Assembly (NCBI GenBank): GCA_002104945.1
Contig: MCFH01000022.1
Location: 310,001-374,000, forward strand
DNA length: 64,000 nt
Origin: Piromyces finnis
Lineage: Eukaryota > Neocallimastigomycota > Neocallimastigomycetes > Neocallimastigales > Neocallimastigaceae
Direction: 5' to 3'
Shown here: positions 37,044 through 49,698 of the stretch, piece by piece
How the letters are laid out: each line of letters starts with the position of its first letter
How positions within the stretch are numbered: position 1 is the first letter of the stretch
The notes under the pieces: generated by a model
Seen by the model: the letters and a program-made list of their open reading frames with translations, nothing else
Told to the model about the DNA's origin: nothing
The model's database searches: none
Translations under genes and position numbers: made by a program

Positions 37044-38024
37044 ATGAAAAATTCTAAAAAAAAAGATGACAGCCTATCTGAAGAAAAAAAGCAAACTTCA
37101 GGAATAAGTTTAATGAAACATAACCGTCTAAGAGTTTTATCGGAATCTTCATCAAACAAAATAATATCCTCAAAAAATGATTTAGTGCTTTCTTCAAATG
37201 GTATATTATTATTTTTCATAGAAATAATAAAATATACTACATATAAATTAAAATTGTTTAAACATGTCATTAATTTTAAACTTTTGTAATTTAAAAATGA
37301 ATGATGCATTTTTTTTTTTTTCTTAACAAATAATATAAATAGATAATTTTATTTATAAGAAAGACATTACTATAGCAGAGAAGATAAATCAATTAAAACA
37401 TAAAAAATACTATCTGAGAAAAAATAATGAAAATGATAAAACAAGAAGCAATAATAATGATTCTAGAAGAAATAGTTCAAATAATAACGACTTTTCAATG
37501 TCAGATAATGGTATATATTTTAAAATATCAAAAAAATACAGTTAAAGATATAATATTAATATAATATATAATATATTATTTATAAAAAAGATACCATTCA
37601 AAATATTGATCCAATAACACCGTCATCATCGTATAATGTTGATACACGACGTAGTAGTAGAGATAATAACCAAAGTAACAATGCTTTAGATTCAATTATC
37701 ACAGATCCTTCAACCCTTGCTCAACCTATAAGGCAAGAGTTACAAATTAAGGCGAAAGAATCAATGTCGGATATTATTTTGGCTTGTCGTTCATTAATAC
37801 AATCAAGTAATGTTAGTAACAATCTTTCAAAAGCAGTCTACAACTTTTCACTTTTAGATTCTGTTTTTTCAGATATCGATAATTCCATTACTAAAATCAA
37901 TCAAAATCTAAGTAGTTGTAAACAGAAAAATGAAGATATAACAAAATCTCTTGAAGAATTAAATGAAGCACAAGAAGGTAGTAGAAGAGTGAAAGACTTA
38001 ATAGTAGCTTACATTACTGAATAA
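37044..38024 (+). CDS. Small coiled-coil protein, weak BORCS7 resemblance
   Basis: Exons 37044-37200, 37343-37510 and 37591-38024; joins keep phase; 252 residues. The first 150 residues are Lys/Ser/Asn-rich without a domain. From about 165 onward the protein is helical: SDIILACRSLIQSSNVSNNL, then AVYNFSLLDSVFSDIDNSIT and a coiled coil to LEELNEAQEG. The spacing of DI..L...L..SS, N...LD and S..K resembles BORCS7, a subunit of the BORC complex that positions lysosomes, but I cannot confirm this by eye. No membrane segment or signal peptide. Treat the function as unknown. Confidence 0.7.
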
Positions 38025-38679
38025 TGAAAAATATAATACAAACATATATTACTATAAAACTTTTTTCTTTTGGATTTTCATTAGTTTTATTTTTATTTAA
38101 TATATTTATAATAACCTAATGACAAATATAATTAGGACACATTGCATAATTTAAAATACCTATAATATACCAGATATCAAACTTATGAGTTAACTGTAAT
38201 AAGTTATAATAATAGCAATTTTTTTTTTTAATAGATATTTTAAACTATGATAACCTATTCATCAATAATTAATCTATTACTTATACCTTTTGAATAAAAG
38301 AAAAAAAAAATTCTATAAATGAATTAAAAATGTAAATAAAACACAAAACACTAAAAATATAATAATTGTTTTGCTTTGTTTTGTTTTTTAAGCAATTGTT
38401 CTTTATATTGAATAATGTTTTAATACTTATTTATTATAATTCTATTTTAAAAAAATATAATTTTAATGATGATTATATTTTATTTAACACAAAAATTGTT
38501 TTTAAAAAAATGAAAAAAAAAAAAAAATATTTATAAATTTCGATATATTTTGTATATAAATAAATTAATAATAGATTATTTGATATTTTATAAATGAATG
38601 ATATAATGGTAAAAATAAAGAAATAAAAGATATATGATGGTAATAATTAATTAATTACTTTTTCTATTATTCATGATAT
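38025..38679. other. Convergent gap before DHX37-like gene end
   Basis: 655 bp of AT-rich DNA between facing 3' ends. A TTTTGTTTTGC repeat occurs near 38370. No gene is seen. Confidence 0.6.
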
Positions 38680-41600
38680 TTAATTTTTATATAAGTTTTC
38701 TATATCTTTAGTAGATTTTAAAACAATATTTGCTAATTGCATAATTTCATTTGTTTTTTGTTTCACCTAAAATGATTAATATTAAATATATGTTAATTTA
38801 TAATATTTTCTCAAACAAGCTTTTCAAATTTAATATAAAAAAGAAAAAATAAATTAAAAACTTACAATCATTTCCTTTGTTATTTCATCAATCTTAATAT
38901 TTACTGGTGGCCAAATATTTTTTATAGCTGTATGGAGTTGAGATGGAACCCATAATAAATAAGCATCTAAGAAAAATTTTGGTTGGGTTGACCATTTTTG
39001 TAATAACTTTTGTTTTGAATCAATATTTGAAGCTGCCAATACTCTAGTTAAATCTAATACTTTAGATTGAGTCTTAGCCCATGTCTTTGTCATAATTGAT
39101 GGTTTTGAATTAATAAATGGCTATATTAAAAATTATAAATTTAAAAAAAAATAATGTTATTATATTAGTATTAAGAATAATTAATATAAAAAAATAAATT
39201 TATATTTTATTCAAAAAAAAAAAAAATCTTTTTACCTCTAATAAACCAAAAAGACCTCTTTGAATAACTATTTTATGTATTGGATCATCATTCTTCTTAA
39301 CTGCTACTTTTCCACTATTTAAAGTTTGTTGATTAATAATTTTACCCTCTAAAAGGAAACGAGCAAACCATTGAATCTTAGAAGCAATTCCACTTATATT
39401 AACAGTTTGAGCTTCAGATGCAGATGGGAAATCTACTTCAATAGTTGAAAGTGGCCAGTTATGTGGACCATAATTTGGTGAAACAAAACATTTAATGGTA
39501 TCCTTTTCAGCATCATAATGAGGTTCCGGTTTTTCTAATATACGACCCCAACGACATAAACCACGAGTCATAAGTTTTCCAAGCCATTCATCTTTAATAA
39601 TAGTAATTCCTTTCATCCAGAATTTATCACCAGTTAAATTTTCGGAAGAACGTGTATGAATTAATTCCGATTGATCAGCTGATAAATGTTGTTCTTTACC
39701 AACCATTTCTTGATAGATAACCCAACGTGGAGTAGGATGCTTAGCATAAATACTACTATTACGATGAATACCAACGAATTGTTGATTGGAGGTATAGATA
39801 GTAGTATAACTTGGTTGAGGATTTTTAATATTCTTAGGATAACTATCGTTTATATAAGCGACTTGATCTGGGAAACCAGATAAAACAATTTGACAGATTA
39901 AATTAATTTGGTTTTCATTTGGTGGAGGCATACGTGGATTCATATAAAGACTATCTAATGTTTGACTTAATTGTTTACTAATAGATACGTTAGTATCATA
40001 AAATACTGTTTTAATTAAATTTGTTAATTGATGTCTTAATTTTGAAATTTCTAACATAGCTTTTAAACGAACAAATTTTTCTTTACAATATTCATTAAGT
40101 TTTTCTTCAGAAGGATTAGTAGAACGGAAATGTTCAAATGCACCAATACTTGTTAATAATTTTATGAAATCAGAAATAGGATTTTTACCATTGTAAGCTT
40201 GCATAACCTGGTAATACTTTTTACGTAATTCTCTACGTTGAGCTTTCATTTCATTTTCTACCTTATTCTTAAGTTCACCTTTACGGTCAAGAAGTTCATT
40301 TTCGTTTTTTATATCATCATCACTTTCACTATCACTATCATTTTCATCATCTGAATCTTCCTCATTATTATTTGATAAAAGTGTTTCATCACGCTCAAAT
40401 GGATCACCAACAGATAAACCTGCAACAATAGCAATAACATATGGAAGAATTGCATTTCCTTGTTGTGCAGCTAAAATTAACATTTTACCATATCTTGGAA
40501 GTACTGGTAACTTTGCAATTAATTTACCTAATGGAGTAATCTTTAAGTTCTTGGTATCAGGATCTAATGCACCTAAATAGGTTAAAATTCTTTCAGATTT
40601 TCTTAATTGGTCACGATTAGGAGCTGTTGGGAATGGGAAATTACATACTTGAGAAATACCCATTGATTTCATTTGAACTACCACACCATCAATTGGTGTT
40701 TTAAGAATTTCTGGTTTTGAGAAACCTTCAAATTGGTCATTAAAAACAGCACTACTAAACAAACGATAACAATGACCTGGACCTGTTCTACCTGCACGAC
40801 CAGCACGTTGATCAGCTGAAGCCTTAGAAGTCCAACGAATTTGATAAGTTTGAATACCAGTATATGGATCATAAACTCTAGTTTTTACTTTACCAGTATC
40901 AACAACATAACGAATATTTGGAATAGTTAATGAAGTTTCAGCAACATTAGTAGCAATAACACAAAGTCTTGAGTTTTCCGGTGGTTTTTCAAAAACTCTT
41001 AATTGAGCTGCAGTAGGCAATAATGAATATAATGGTAAAACATGTAATCCACCTACCGGAACTATTTTTTTCATAGAGATGAACAAAAAATAAAAAAAAA
41101 AGGAAAGAAAATATAAATAAACGAAATTTAATATTTGAACTATTTTTTTAAATTAAAATTAATAAAATATTTTCTGAAAAAAAAAAAAAAAATTACCATC
41201 ATCGTCATCTTCATCATCATCCATTACTTTATCAAATTCTTCATCTTCCTCATCATCAATATCACCATTTAATATAGTAATCTCTTCTTCTTCACTATCA
41301 CTAGCCTCTTCATCTTCATCTTCTATATCAGACATATCATCTAACATTTGGGTAGTTTTAGCCTTATCTTTGTTATCATTTTCTAATTCTACATTATCAT
41401 CTTCAGCACCAAATCCACCAGCACCTGTAGCTTTTTCTTTCTTTTGTAAATTATCAATATCATCTTCATTGTCTATTATATTTATTGTTATATTAATGTT
41501 AATATTATAATTATAAGGATTATTATTTATATAATTAAAAAATAAATTAATAAAATTACCACTTGATTCATCTGATGAATCCTTAGACTGATTATCTATC

Positions 41601-44227
41601 AACATAGCATCTTTATTACGATTAATTGGGAACTTCTTTCTTAACTTTTTACAAAGAATTTGAATTTCTTGTTGACCAGTTAAAAAGACAAGAATTCCAC
41701 CGGATGGTAACTTTTTATGAATTTTGCAAATCTTTTTGTAAACATCTGTAATATAATCATCAACTGGAGTACGTTTATTGTAGTGAACAACAACTTTATG
41801 TTGACGTCCATCAACTTTAATAACAGGAGGAACCTTTGTTGGAAATAGTGTCTTATTTTGTGTAAAATCGTCAACACGTAATGTAGCTGACATAATAATT
41901 AATTTAAGTGGTTTATTTAATTTTTTTGCTAGCATACTGTCCTTATCATTACGTAATTTAACAATTCTAGTCAACCAACCAATTAATACATCAGTACCAA
42001 CGGTACGTTCGTGAGCTTCATCAATAATAATAGCTGAATATTTAGTTAAAAGCAAATCTTCGACATTTTGGTTTTTAGCAGTATCCTTTGAAGCATTATT
42101 ATTAGATTTATCGGAAGAAGCTGCTAAACTAAGTTCTCTTAATAATATACCATCAGTCATAAACTTTATACGAGTGAAAGGTTTAACAGTACCAGAATCG
42201 TAACGAATTTGATAAGCAACTTCACCATTTGTTAAATTCATTTCCTCAGAAATACGTTTAGCCATACTTACAGCAGCCACACGACGAGGTTGAGTAATAC
42301 CAATCATACCTGTAAATTGAGGATGTTTTGGATTACCAAAACCAGCTTCATATAAAAATTGAGGAATTTGAGTAGTTTTACCGGAACCAGTTTCACCACA
42401 AAGAATAGTAACATCATTTTCCATAATAGTTTCCATGATTTGTTGTTCTTCAGCAGTAACTGGTAATTGTAATCTAGCTAATTGAATTTCATCTTTACGA
42501 TAAACAGGGTCATAGAATGCTGGTCTGTATGGCTTACTAGCTTCAAGAAGTTTTCTTTGTCTTTCTTTTTCCTCTTCCTCTTCTTTTTTCTTGCGTCTTT
42601 CTTCTAATACATATTCAGGGATCTTTGGTAAATTAGCTAAAACACAAGTCTTTACTAATCCATCTTCATTTAATTCTTCTCCATTTTCATCTCTATTAGT
42701 AGAATCAGATTCGGATTCAGAATTAGATTCAGAATCAGATTCAGACTCAGAAGTATTGTTTTCATTTTCGGATTCTGTTTTTTCATCTTTAATTTCATTT
42801 TCATTTTCATTTTCGCTATTTTCAGTATTATCTTCTTCTTCTTCCTTTGCTTTTTTCTCTAATTCTTCTTGTTTTTGTTTTTCTTTTAATAATCTCTTTT
42901 CTTCTTTCTTTTTCAATTTTCTTTGTCTCTTTTTTAATTTTCTTTCTGAAATTGGTTTATCTTCGTCATCATCAGAAGTCTTCCGTTTTTTCAATGCACT
43001 ACCAAATTCAATTGGTGTGAATGAAGTTTTTGAACTTTTACTACTTTTTAATGCACTACCAAAAGCTGGTATACTTTTAATAAATTTACTAGGTTTTTTA
43101 TTAAATGAAATTTCTTCTTTTGGTTTATCTTCTACATCATCTCCACGTCTTTCACCATACATACCATCATATTCAACAACTTCTACTTTAGATGCTTGAT
43201 TCTTATTATTTAAAGATGATTTGCTTTCATCATTATTATCACTATTATTATCATCTTCTGCACTATCATAATCATTAAATTCCTCAATCATATCATCATT
43301 ATATTCCGAAGGTTCTTTTCTGTCAACATATATATCAACACTATCTTCTAAATGTATTCCTGCACGTTGTTGATTTAATGCACTTAATAATTTTTCTTTT
43401 GATGTTTCTTTTCCTCTACCTAAATTCTTTGAAGATTGAAGAAGTGAAGTTTCTGAAAATGTTTCTTTTCTTTTAATTATAATTTTAAAGTTTTTAAAAA
43501 ATAATGATATTAATAATTTCATTAATTTTAAATTTTAGAATAAATATAAAATTGGTTAATATTGAATGGAATCTATTAATAATGATATTCATCATTGTAT
43601 TCTATATGCTCTTTTATTTATATATATTATTAAATATCAATTACACATGGTAAACTTACGATAATTTTTCAATCATTTTTACTCGATTTTCTTTTTTCAT
43701 TTGACGTTCCTTTGATATAAGAAAAAAAAAATTAATTAAATAAGCACAATAAAAATTATAAAATCTAATTGTAACATAAAATTTTAATTTTATACTTACA
43801 ACAAATTTTTCAAATCTCTTACGTTTTTTAGTTGACATTTTTAACTGAGCAGGGGACTACATTCAATTATTAAATTGAAATAAAAATAGTAATAATAATG
43901 AATAATAAAATTCATAATAAATAATTAATAATTATCAAATTAAATACATTCTATTTATATTATTATTTATTATACCTCGGTATATTGAACAATTTCCTGT
44001 TCTTCATTTTTCTTTTTAAGATTTTGTTGTTGGTTGGTATTATTCATATTATTTAAATCGATAATATCACCTTCAATAGCATCAATTATTGGTGCTGAAT
44101 TCTTTTTCTTTAAAGTTTTATCCTTTTTGCCATAACCATCTCTTGGTCTTGGATGAGCGATAGCATGTTTAGCATTTTGAGACGAGGCTCTTGCCTTTTG
44201 ATTAAACCTTGGTCTTCTTCTACCCAT
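38680..44227 (-). CDS. DHX37: DEAH-box RNA helicase DHX37/Dhr1 (Ecm16)
   Basis: Predicted exons on the minus strand: 44227-43976, 43856-43800, 43709-43660, 43469-41560, 41472-41197, 41061-39236, 39120-38866, 38766-38680. All phases agree; about 1570 residues. Helicase motifs in order: [14 protein letters not shown] (about 478), [18 protein letters not shown] in [11 protein letters not shown] (about 604), SATL (about 646), [17 protein letters not shown], and [18 protein letters not shown] (about 934). The HA2/OB-fold region and the C-terminal [16 protein letters not shown] follow. DHX37/Dhr1 releases U3 snoRNA from pre-40S particles in the nucleolus. Two long acidic insertions (near 42650-42850 and in exon 5) explain the extra length over the human (1157) and yeast (1267) proteins. 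The intron at 41473-41559 has 87 bases and no stop, so its retention would keep frame. Confidence 0.93.
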
Positions 44228-44451
44228 TTTATATTTATATGAATAATATTAAATAATTTAAAATATATATAATATAAAAAGGAAAAACAAAATTGGGAAA
44301 AAATAATTACAAAACAATAAAATATTATAAAAAAAAAACTAAGAATTGTTTGAAATTAATTCTATTTTTTAAAAATTTCAAACTAATTCCATATTAAAAA
44401 TAATTTTATTATTATTTAATTCATATATTCAAATATGAATAAATTATAATC

Positions 44452-44497
<46 letters not shown>

Positions 44498-44696
44498 GGA
44501 TAGATTAGTAACCAATTAAATCTAATTGAAATTTTAATATGTAATTTAAAGAAAAAGATTTTATAAATTTTAAATTTTCATTTTCTGTATATAAAAAGGT
44601 ATATTTTTAAAATAATATTTATATATTTATATTATCTCTTGAACCTTTATCATTTGTTTTATTCTGTTTTTTTTTTTTTTTTTTTTTGTAATATAC

Positions 44697-44734
<38 letters not shown>

Positions 44735-45393
44735 GATTCTTACTCAATAAAATTTTGTTTTCTTCCAATATTATTATTAATATTTCTATACTTTAAGTAT
44801 CTTTTTATAATAGTTTCAATTCTAACTTCTTAATCATTCTCTTTAATTATTATTAAAACTATTAATAATAATCATTATAATAAATTTATAATCACTAATT
44901 ATTCCATATAAAAAAAATACTAATCTATAATAAATTTTATTTAATCTATTATAATTCTATTATAAAGAAATAATAAAGTAATTCAATGTTATTAACAAAA
45001 TGTTAATAAGCATGTTTTTTAAATTTTTAACACACATTAAAATAGCACTATATTTATATTTTTTTAAAATTTATATTTTTTATTTTTAATAAATATTATT
45101 ATCATTTATATTTTTTTTATTTTTAATGAATGATAAATTATATATATATATATTTAAGGGGGATGGTTATATATACAATTTTTCATTTTTATCTTTGTAA
45201 ATTTTTTATCAAATTTGTTTATTATTCTTAACTTTTTTTCTAAATATTATTTGTTTATACTGATTTATTTTTTTTTTCTTTATTATTATTTAATTTTTTC
45301 TTTTATTTATTTATTTCATTTTTATGTGATTTTATTCTAAATCATAAATCACTCAGCTTCATTAAAAAAAACTTATATTTTATGAAAAAAAAT
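44228..45393. other. AT-rich intergenic gap
   Basis: Lies upstream of the DHX37-like gene and downstream of the first GH3-GH6 gene. It contains an A run of more than 30 bases (44459-44494), a TA array (44702-44731) and a CCAAT-like ACCAATTAA at about 44511 before the DHX37 start. No gene is seen. Confidence 0.6.
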
Positions 45394-48300
45394 TTAGTTG
45401 CATGAAGTTGGAATACCACACCAGTATCCTTGGGAGTTAACACCCCAATCACCATCAGCATCACTAAGAACAATGTAGGAACAGGTTTCACAACATTCAT
45501 AACCTAATGGACGAGACCAACAAGTATCTTCAGCATCCTTAACAATACCACACCATTCTCCATTTTCGGCACCCCAGGCTCCACTTTCATCTGTAAGAAG
45601 AACCATGTAGTTACCAGCTGAACAACACTTGTAACCAAGAGCTTCGGCCCAACAACCAGATGGTTCAGTAGTACTGGTTGGTTCGGCAACAGCTGTGGTG
45701 GTGGTGGTTGGTTGGGCTGGTTCATCAAAGTCTGGGAATTCAAATGGTGGTTCATCAGCAAAGGATGGATTGGCGTTGACGGCTAATTCAACAATTTGCT
45801 TGTGGAACCATTGACCAGCTCTTGGTGAATCAGTAAGTGAGTCTTCACTAGCACAAACTGGATCATAACCAATAATGTTCTTGTTGTCACTACCATCAGA
45901 TTCACCTGGTGGCTTGAACCAGTAAACAGCATCAAGTCCTGGAAGATCTGCTGGATTGGCTTCTGGTCTTCTACCAATACCGGATCCCTTAATGTTACAC
46001 CAGTATTCTCCCTTGGTCTTAATGTTAGATACACCATTACGTGAAGTATCAACAACCCATCCAAAGTCAACCATACCAATCTTCTTTAATTCTTCTCTGA
46101 CATTCAAACTGTATTCGTATTCACTTTGACTTGGGTTACCGGCTAAAGTAACATCAAGAGTTTCTGGTCTAACTAATGGTTGAGTGTTGGAAATGTTAGA
46201 TGAGAAACCACGTAAAACTCCAGTACCAACCTTGTTTAAGAGTTGTTCAAGAATTGGAATAAGGAAACGCATGTTACCACTCCAACCTAACCATCCAACT
46301 TGTGCAAGATCCATGTAAACACCAACATTCTTCATGTTAAGCTTAGTAATGGCATAGACAAGAGCTTCCATTTGAGTATCGAATGCTTCTTCACAAACTG
46401 GATTATCATTGTGACTAACCATGTTACCCATGGCATCTGGTTCAACAATAGCAACAATTGGTCCTTCGTGAGCTGCAAAGTATCCTGCAATTTCATCAAT
46501 CCATTCCTTGTACTTACCAAGATGTTCAATACCTAATTCACCTCTGGAGGCTTGAGCAGAACAATCTCTGTTTGGTAAATTGTAGATAATGAAGGAAGTT
46601 AAAACCTTCTTACCGGTCTTCTTCATTTGTTCGGTAACTTGTGCTAAAACCTTTGGAACAAGCTTGACGGAATCAGTACTAGCTAACCAAGTTGGAGTTG
46701 GGTATCTAGCAACCTTAGCAACAATTTCGGCAACTTCATTTTCTCCTTCAGCAATTAACTTGTCGTATGAACTCTTGATTTGCTTTTGGTAGTCTGGGAA
46801 AACGTAGAATTCTTCAGCATCATCATAAATGTTGTGTGGATTACCAAAGATAGTTGGTTCTGGATAAGTGAAGGTAGTAGTGGTTTCTGGTGGTGCAGTC
46901 CATCTTGGTTGTTCAACACCACACCATTCTCCCTTTTCATTAATACCCCATTTACCACTTTCATCTTCATAAACAACTTCATTATCGAAACAACATTCGT
47001 AACCATCAGACTTGGCGAAACAGTATCTTTCTGGTGGTGGTGGAGTCTTGTTAAGGTTTTCAATTTCAGTGGTAAAGACAATATCATCGTGTGAGAAACC
47101 AACATGAACCTTGTATGTACCATCAATAGTTGTTTGCCATTCATTCTTGGTAGTGTTGAAGTATTGAGTATCAGCATAGGCTACAAGAAGGTTAACCTTT
47201 CTCTTTTCACCAGCTTCAAGATAAATCTTGGTGAAGTTCTTGAAGTTAAGTTCTGGGTAAACACCAATACGTGGATCAGCTTCAACAGTTGGCATGGTAA
47301 GATAAACTTCTGGTGTAATGTAACCACCAAAGTCACTAGTGTTTTCAATAGTGAAAGTAGTGGAAATACCGTTAATAAGGTTAAGAAGACGTTGAGTTTG
47401 AATGTTCCAGTAACTGAAAGCATCATCGTGAATCTTGAATTTAGCATAAGTAAGACCATGACCGAATGAGAAGTGTGGTTCAATCTTTTCCTTATCGAAC
47501 CACTTGTAACCAAGGTAGAAACCTTCACTGTATTCAATCTTTGGATAGACATCATTGTTACTAACAATATCACAACAGTAATCTTCGCGCTTCTTACCCC
47601 AAGTGAATGGTAATTTACCAGATGGTGAAACATCATGGAATAAAATATCAGCAAGACCATGACCAGCTTCCTTACCTGGCATACCAGCGTAAACTAAACC
47701 ATCAACATCGTCAATAAATGGTAAGTTAACAACACCTGGAGAATAGATAACAACAACAGTATTTGGATTGGCTGCAGCAACTGCGGCAACTAATTCATTA
47801 CCATTATGCCATAAATCAAGATTCTTTCTGTCACCACGATTACCTTCAACACTTAAATAGCCTTCACCAGAATTGGCAGTAACAACAACAATAGCAAGAT
47901 CAGCATCAGAAGCAACTTGAGCTGCCTTTTCAGTATCTTCATCATCTTCAGTAAAACTAGTAACTGTAATACCATCCTTTTCAGCACGTTCAGTAAGAGC
48001 TGAAAGTGGATCACTAATATCTTCCATATTAGTAGTACCTGAACCCCAACCTAAAGCAACAACACCAGACATCTTACCTTGAGTACAACCATTATCGGTA
48101 CATAACTTGGTTGGAAGAGCACCGTCACCAATAATAGCAATCTTACCGTATTTCTTACCAGATATTGGTAAAATATCCTTATCGTTCTTTAAAAGAACAA
48201 CAGAAGCAGCAGCAGCCTTACGAACAAGTTCAGTGTGACCTTCAGTACCATCAGCATCAAGATTGATTTCTGGGAAATCATCCATTTGTCTGTACTTATA

Positions 48301-49698
48301 TAACATAGTTAATACACGTTCACAAGCTTCATCAAGATAAGAAATATCAATTTCTTCGCTTTCAATAGCAGCCTTGAGTTCTTCTCCCCAGTAACTATCT
48401 TGAACACTTTCTCCCCATTCAGTACCACCTGGCATGTTAAGATCTAAACCATTTTTAATTTCATACTTATCCTTAGTACCCCACCAGTCACTAGTGACAA
48501 AACCGTGGAATTTAAATTGCTTCTTTAAAACTTGGTTTAAAAGATAAGTGTTATTTGCAGATGGAATACCATTAAGATCATTATAAGCTGACATAAAAGC
48601 ACCAGCACCAGAAACAACAGCAGCCTTAAATGGTGGGAAGTAAACTTCTTGTAAAACACGTTCATCAATAACTGAATTTGAGTTTTCACGTCTGGTTTCT
48701 TGTTCATTACCAACAAAGTGCTTAGCAGTAGCAAGAACACCTTGACTTTGAATACCAGCAACAACATTCTTTGAAGCAACAGTAGCAAGGAAAGTATCTT
48801 CACCATAACCTTCCCAGTTTCTACCAGCAGCTGGAGAACGGTACATATTCTAATTTACAATAAATACATTTTTATAAAAATTATTAACAAATAATAAATA
48901 TATATTAATATAAAAAGTAATATATTATTTAATATTATATCAACGCATTAGAATATTAGTTATTATTGTTATACACACCATAGCTGGACCTAAAAGAACA
49001 TTGACACCCTTAGCTCTGCATTCTTCACCAAGAGCAACACCCTATTATAACAAAATAATGAAGCATATGTAAATATTCCATTATAAATTATACATTTTTA
49101 AATTATTTATGTTTCGTCTCCTTTCTGGTATACTAACAATATCTTTCATAAGATTTTGATCAAAAGTAGCAGCAACATTTAAACCAGATGGGAAAGTGGT
49201 TGAATGCTTAGCGGAACGAACACCAGCTGGACCATCTTGTAAGCATACACCCTTAAAACCTAATCTTTCGATTGGAGGAATGTAACCAACACATGGACCA
49301 AAACTATTACCAGTACCTTTTTTATTTTTATTTTCATTATTATTATTATTATTATTATTATATTTTAAATTTTAATATAAATTATGCAAAAAAAATAATA
49401 ATAATTGCTTTAATTTTTGTAATTTCTATAATTTTTTTTTTAAGTTATTACTTCAATTTATTTTTCAAATAGTTTAAATTATAAAAATTTATAATTGTCA
49501 CTAATTCTTTTTTTTTAAAAAAAAAAAAATTATATAATTACCAGTAACCATATTGATCTTTTCATCTAAAGTCATTTCTTCAACGAAGGCTTTGGCTAAA
49601 TCTTCTGATTCAGACCATAAACGAGTTTTAATTTGGAAAGCATTAACCATAGGTGCTGCAATAGCACATACGGCTAATAATTTTTGATATAATCTCAT
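45394..49698 (-). CDS. Cellulosomal GH3-dockerin-GH6-dockerin-dockerin enzyme, copy A
   Basis: Exons on the minus strand: 49698-49542, 49316-49138, 49041-48979, 48849-45394; 1284 residues. Signal peptide 1-20 (MRLYQKLLAVCAIAAPMVNA). The GH3 beta-glucosidase spans about 30-730: RAKGVNVLLGPAM, AKHFVGNEQ, nucleophile Asp about 254 in FVTSDWWG, SGEGYLSVEGN with the likely acid/base Glu, and a C-terminal Fn3-like part. A six-Cys-type dockerin (CBM10 family, WGINEKGEWCG) lies at 743-777. GH6 spans 801-1163, with IIYNLPNRDCSAQ (Asp about 895) and AIVEPDAMGNMV (Asp about 938). After a Pro/Thr linker, two more dockerins lie at 1199-1233 and 1243-1277. GH6 cellobiohydrolases release cellobiose from cellulose chain ends and GH3 splits it to glucose. 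The dockerins should bind scaffoldin. The neighbour 1.7 kb upstream is its paralogue. Confidence 0.95.

Noticed and set aside
42591-43199. 202-codon open frame on the plus strand inside the helicase gene
   Set aside because: Antisense shadow of the Glu/Ser/Lys-rich insertion; the Ser/Phe-rich product has no domain and the minus strand encodes a conserved helicase.
46300-47469. Several plus-strand open frames across the GH3-GH6 gene, repeated in the second copy
   Set aside because: Shadows of the true reading frame; identical in both copies only because the DNA is.
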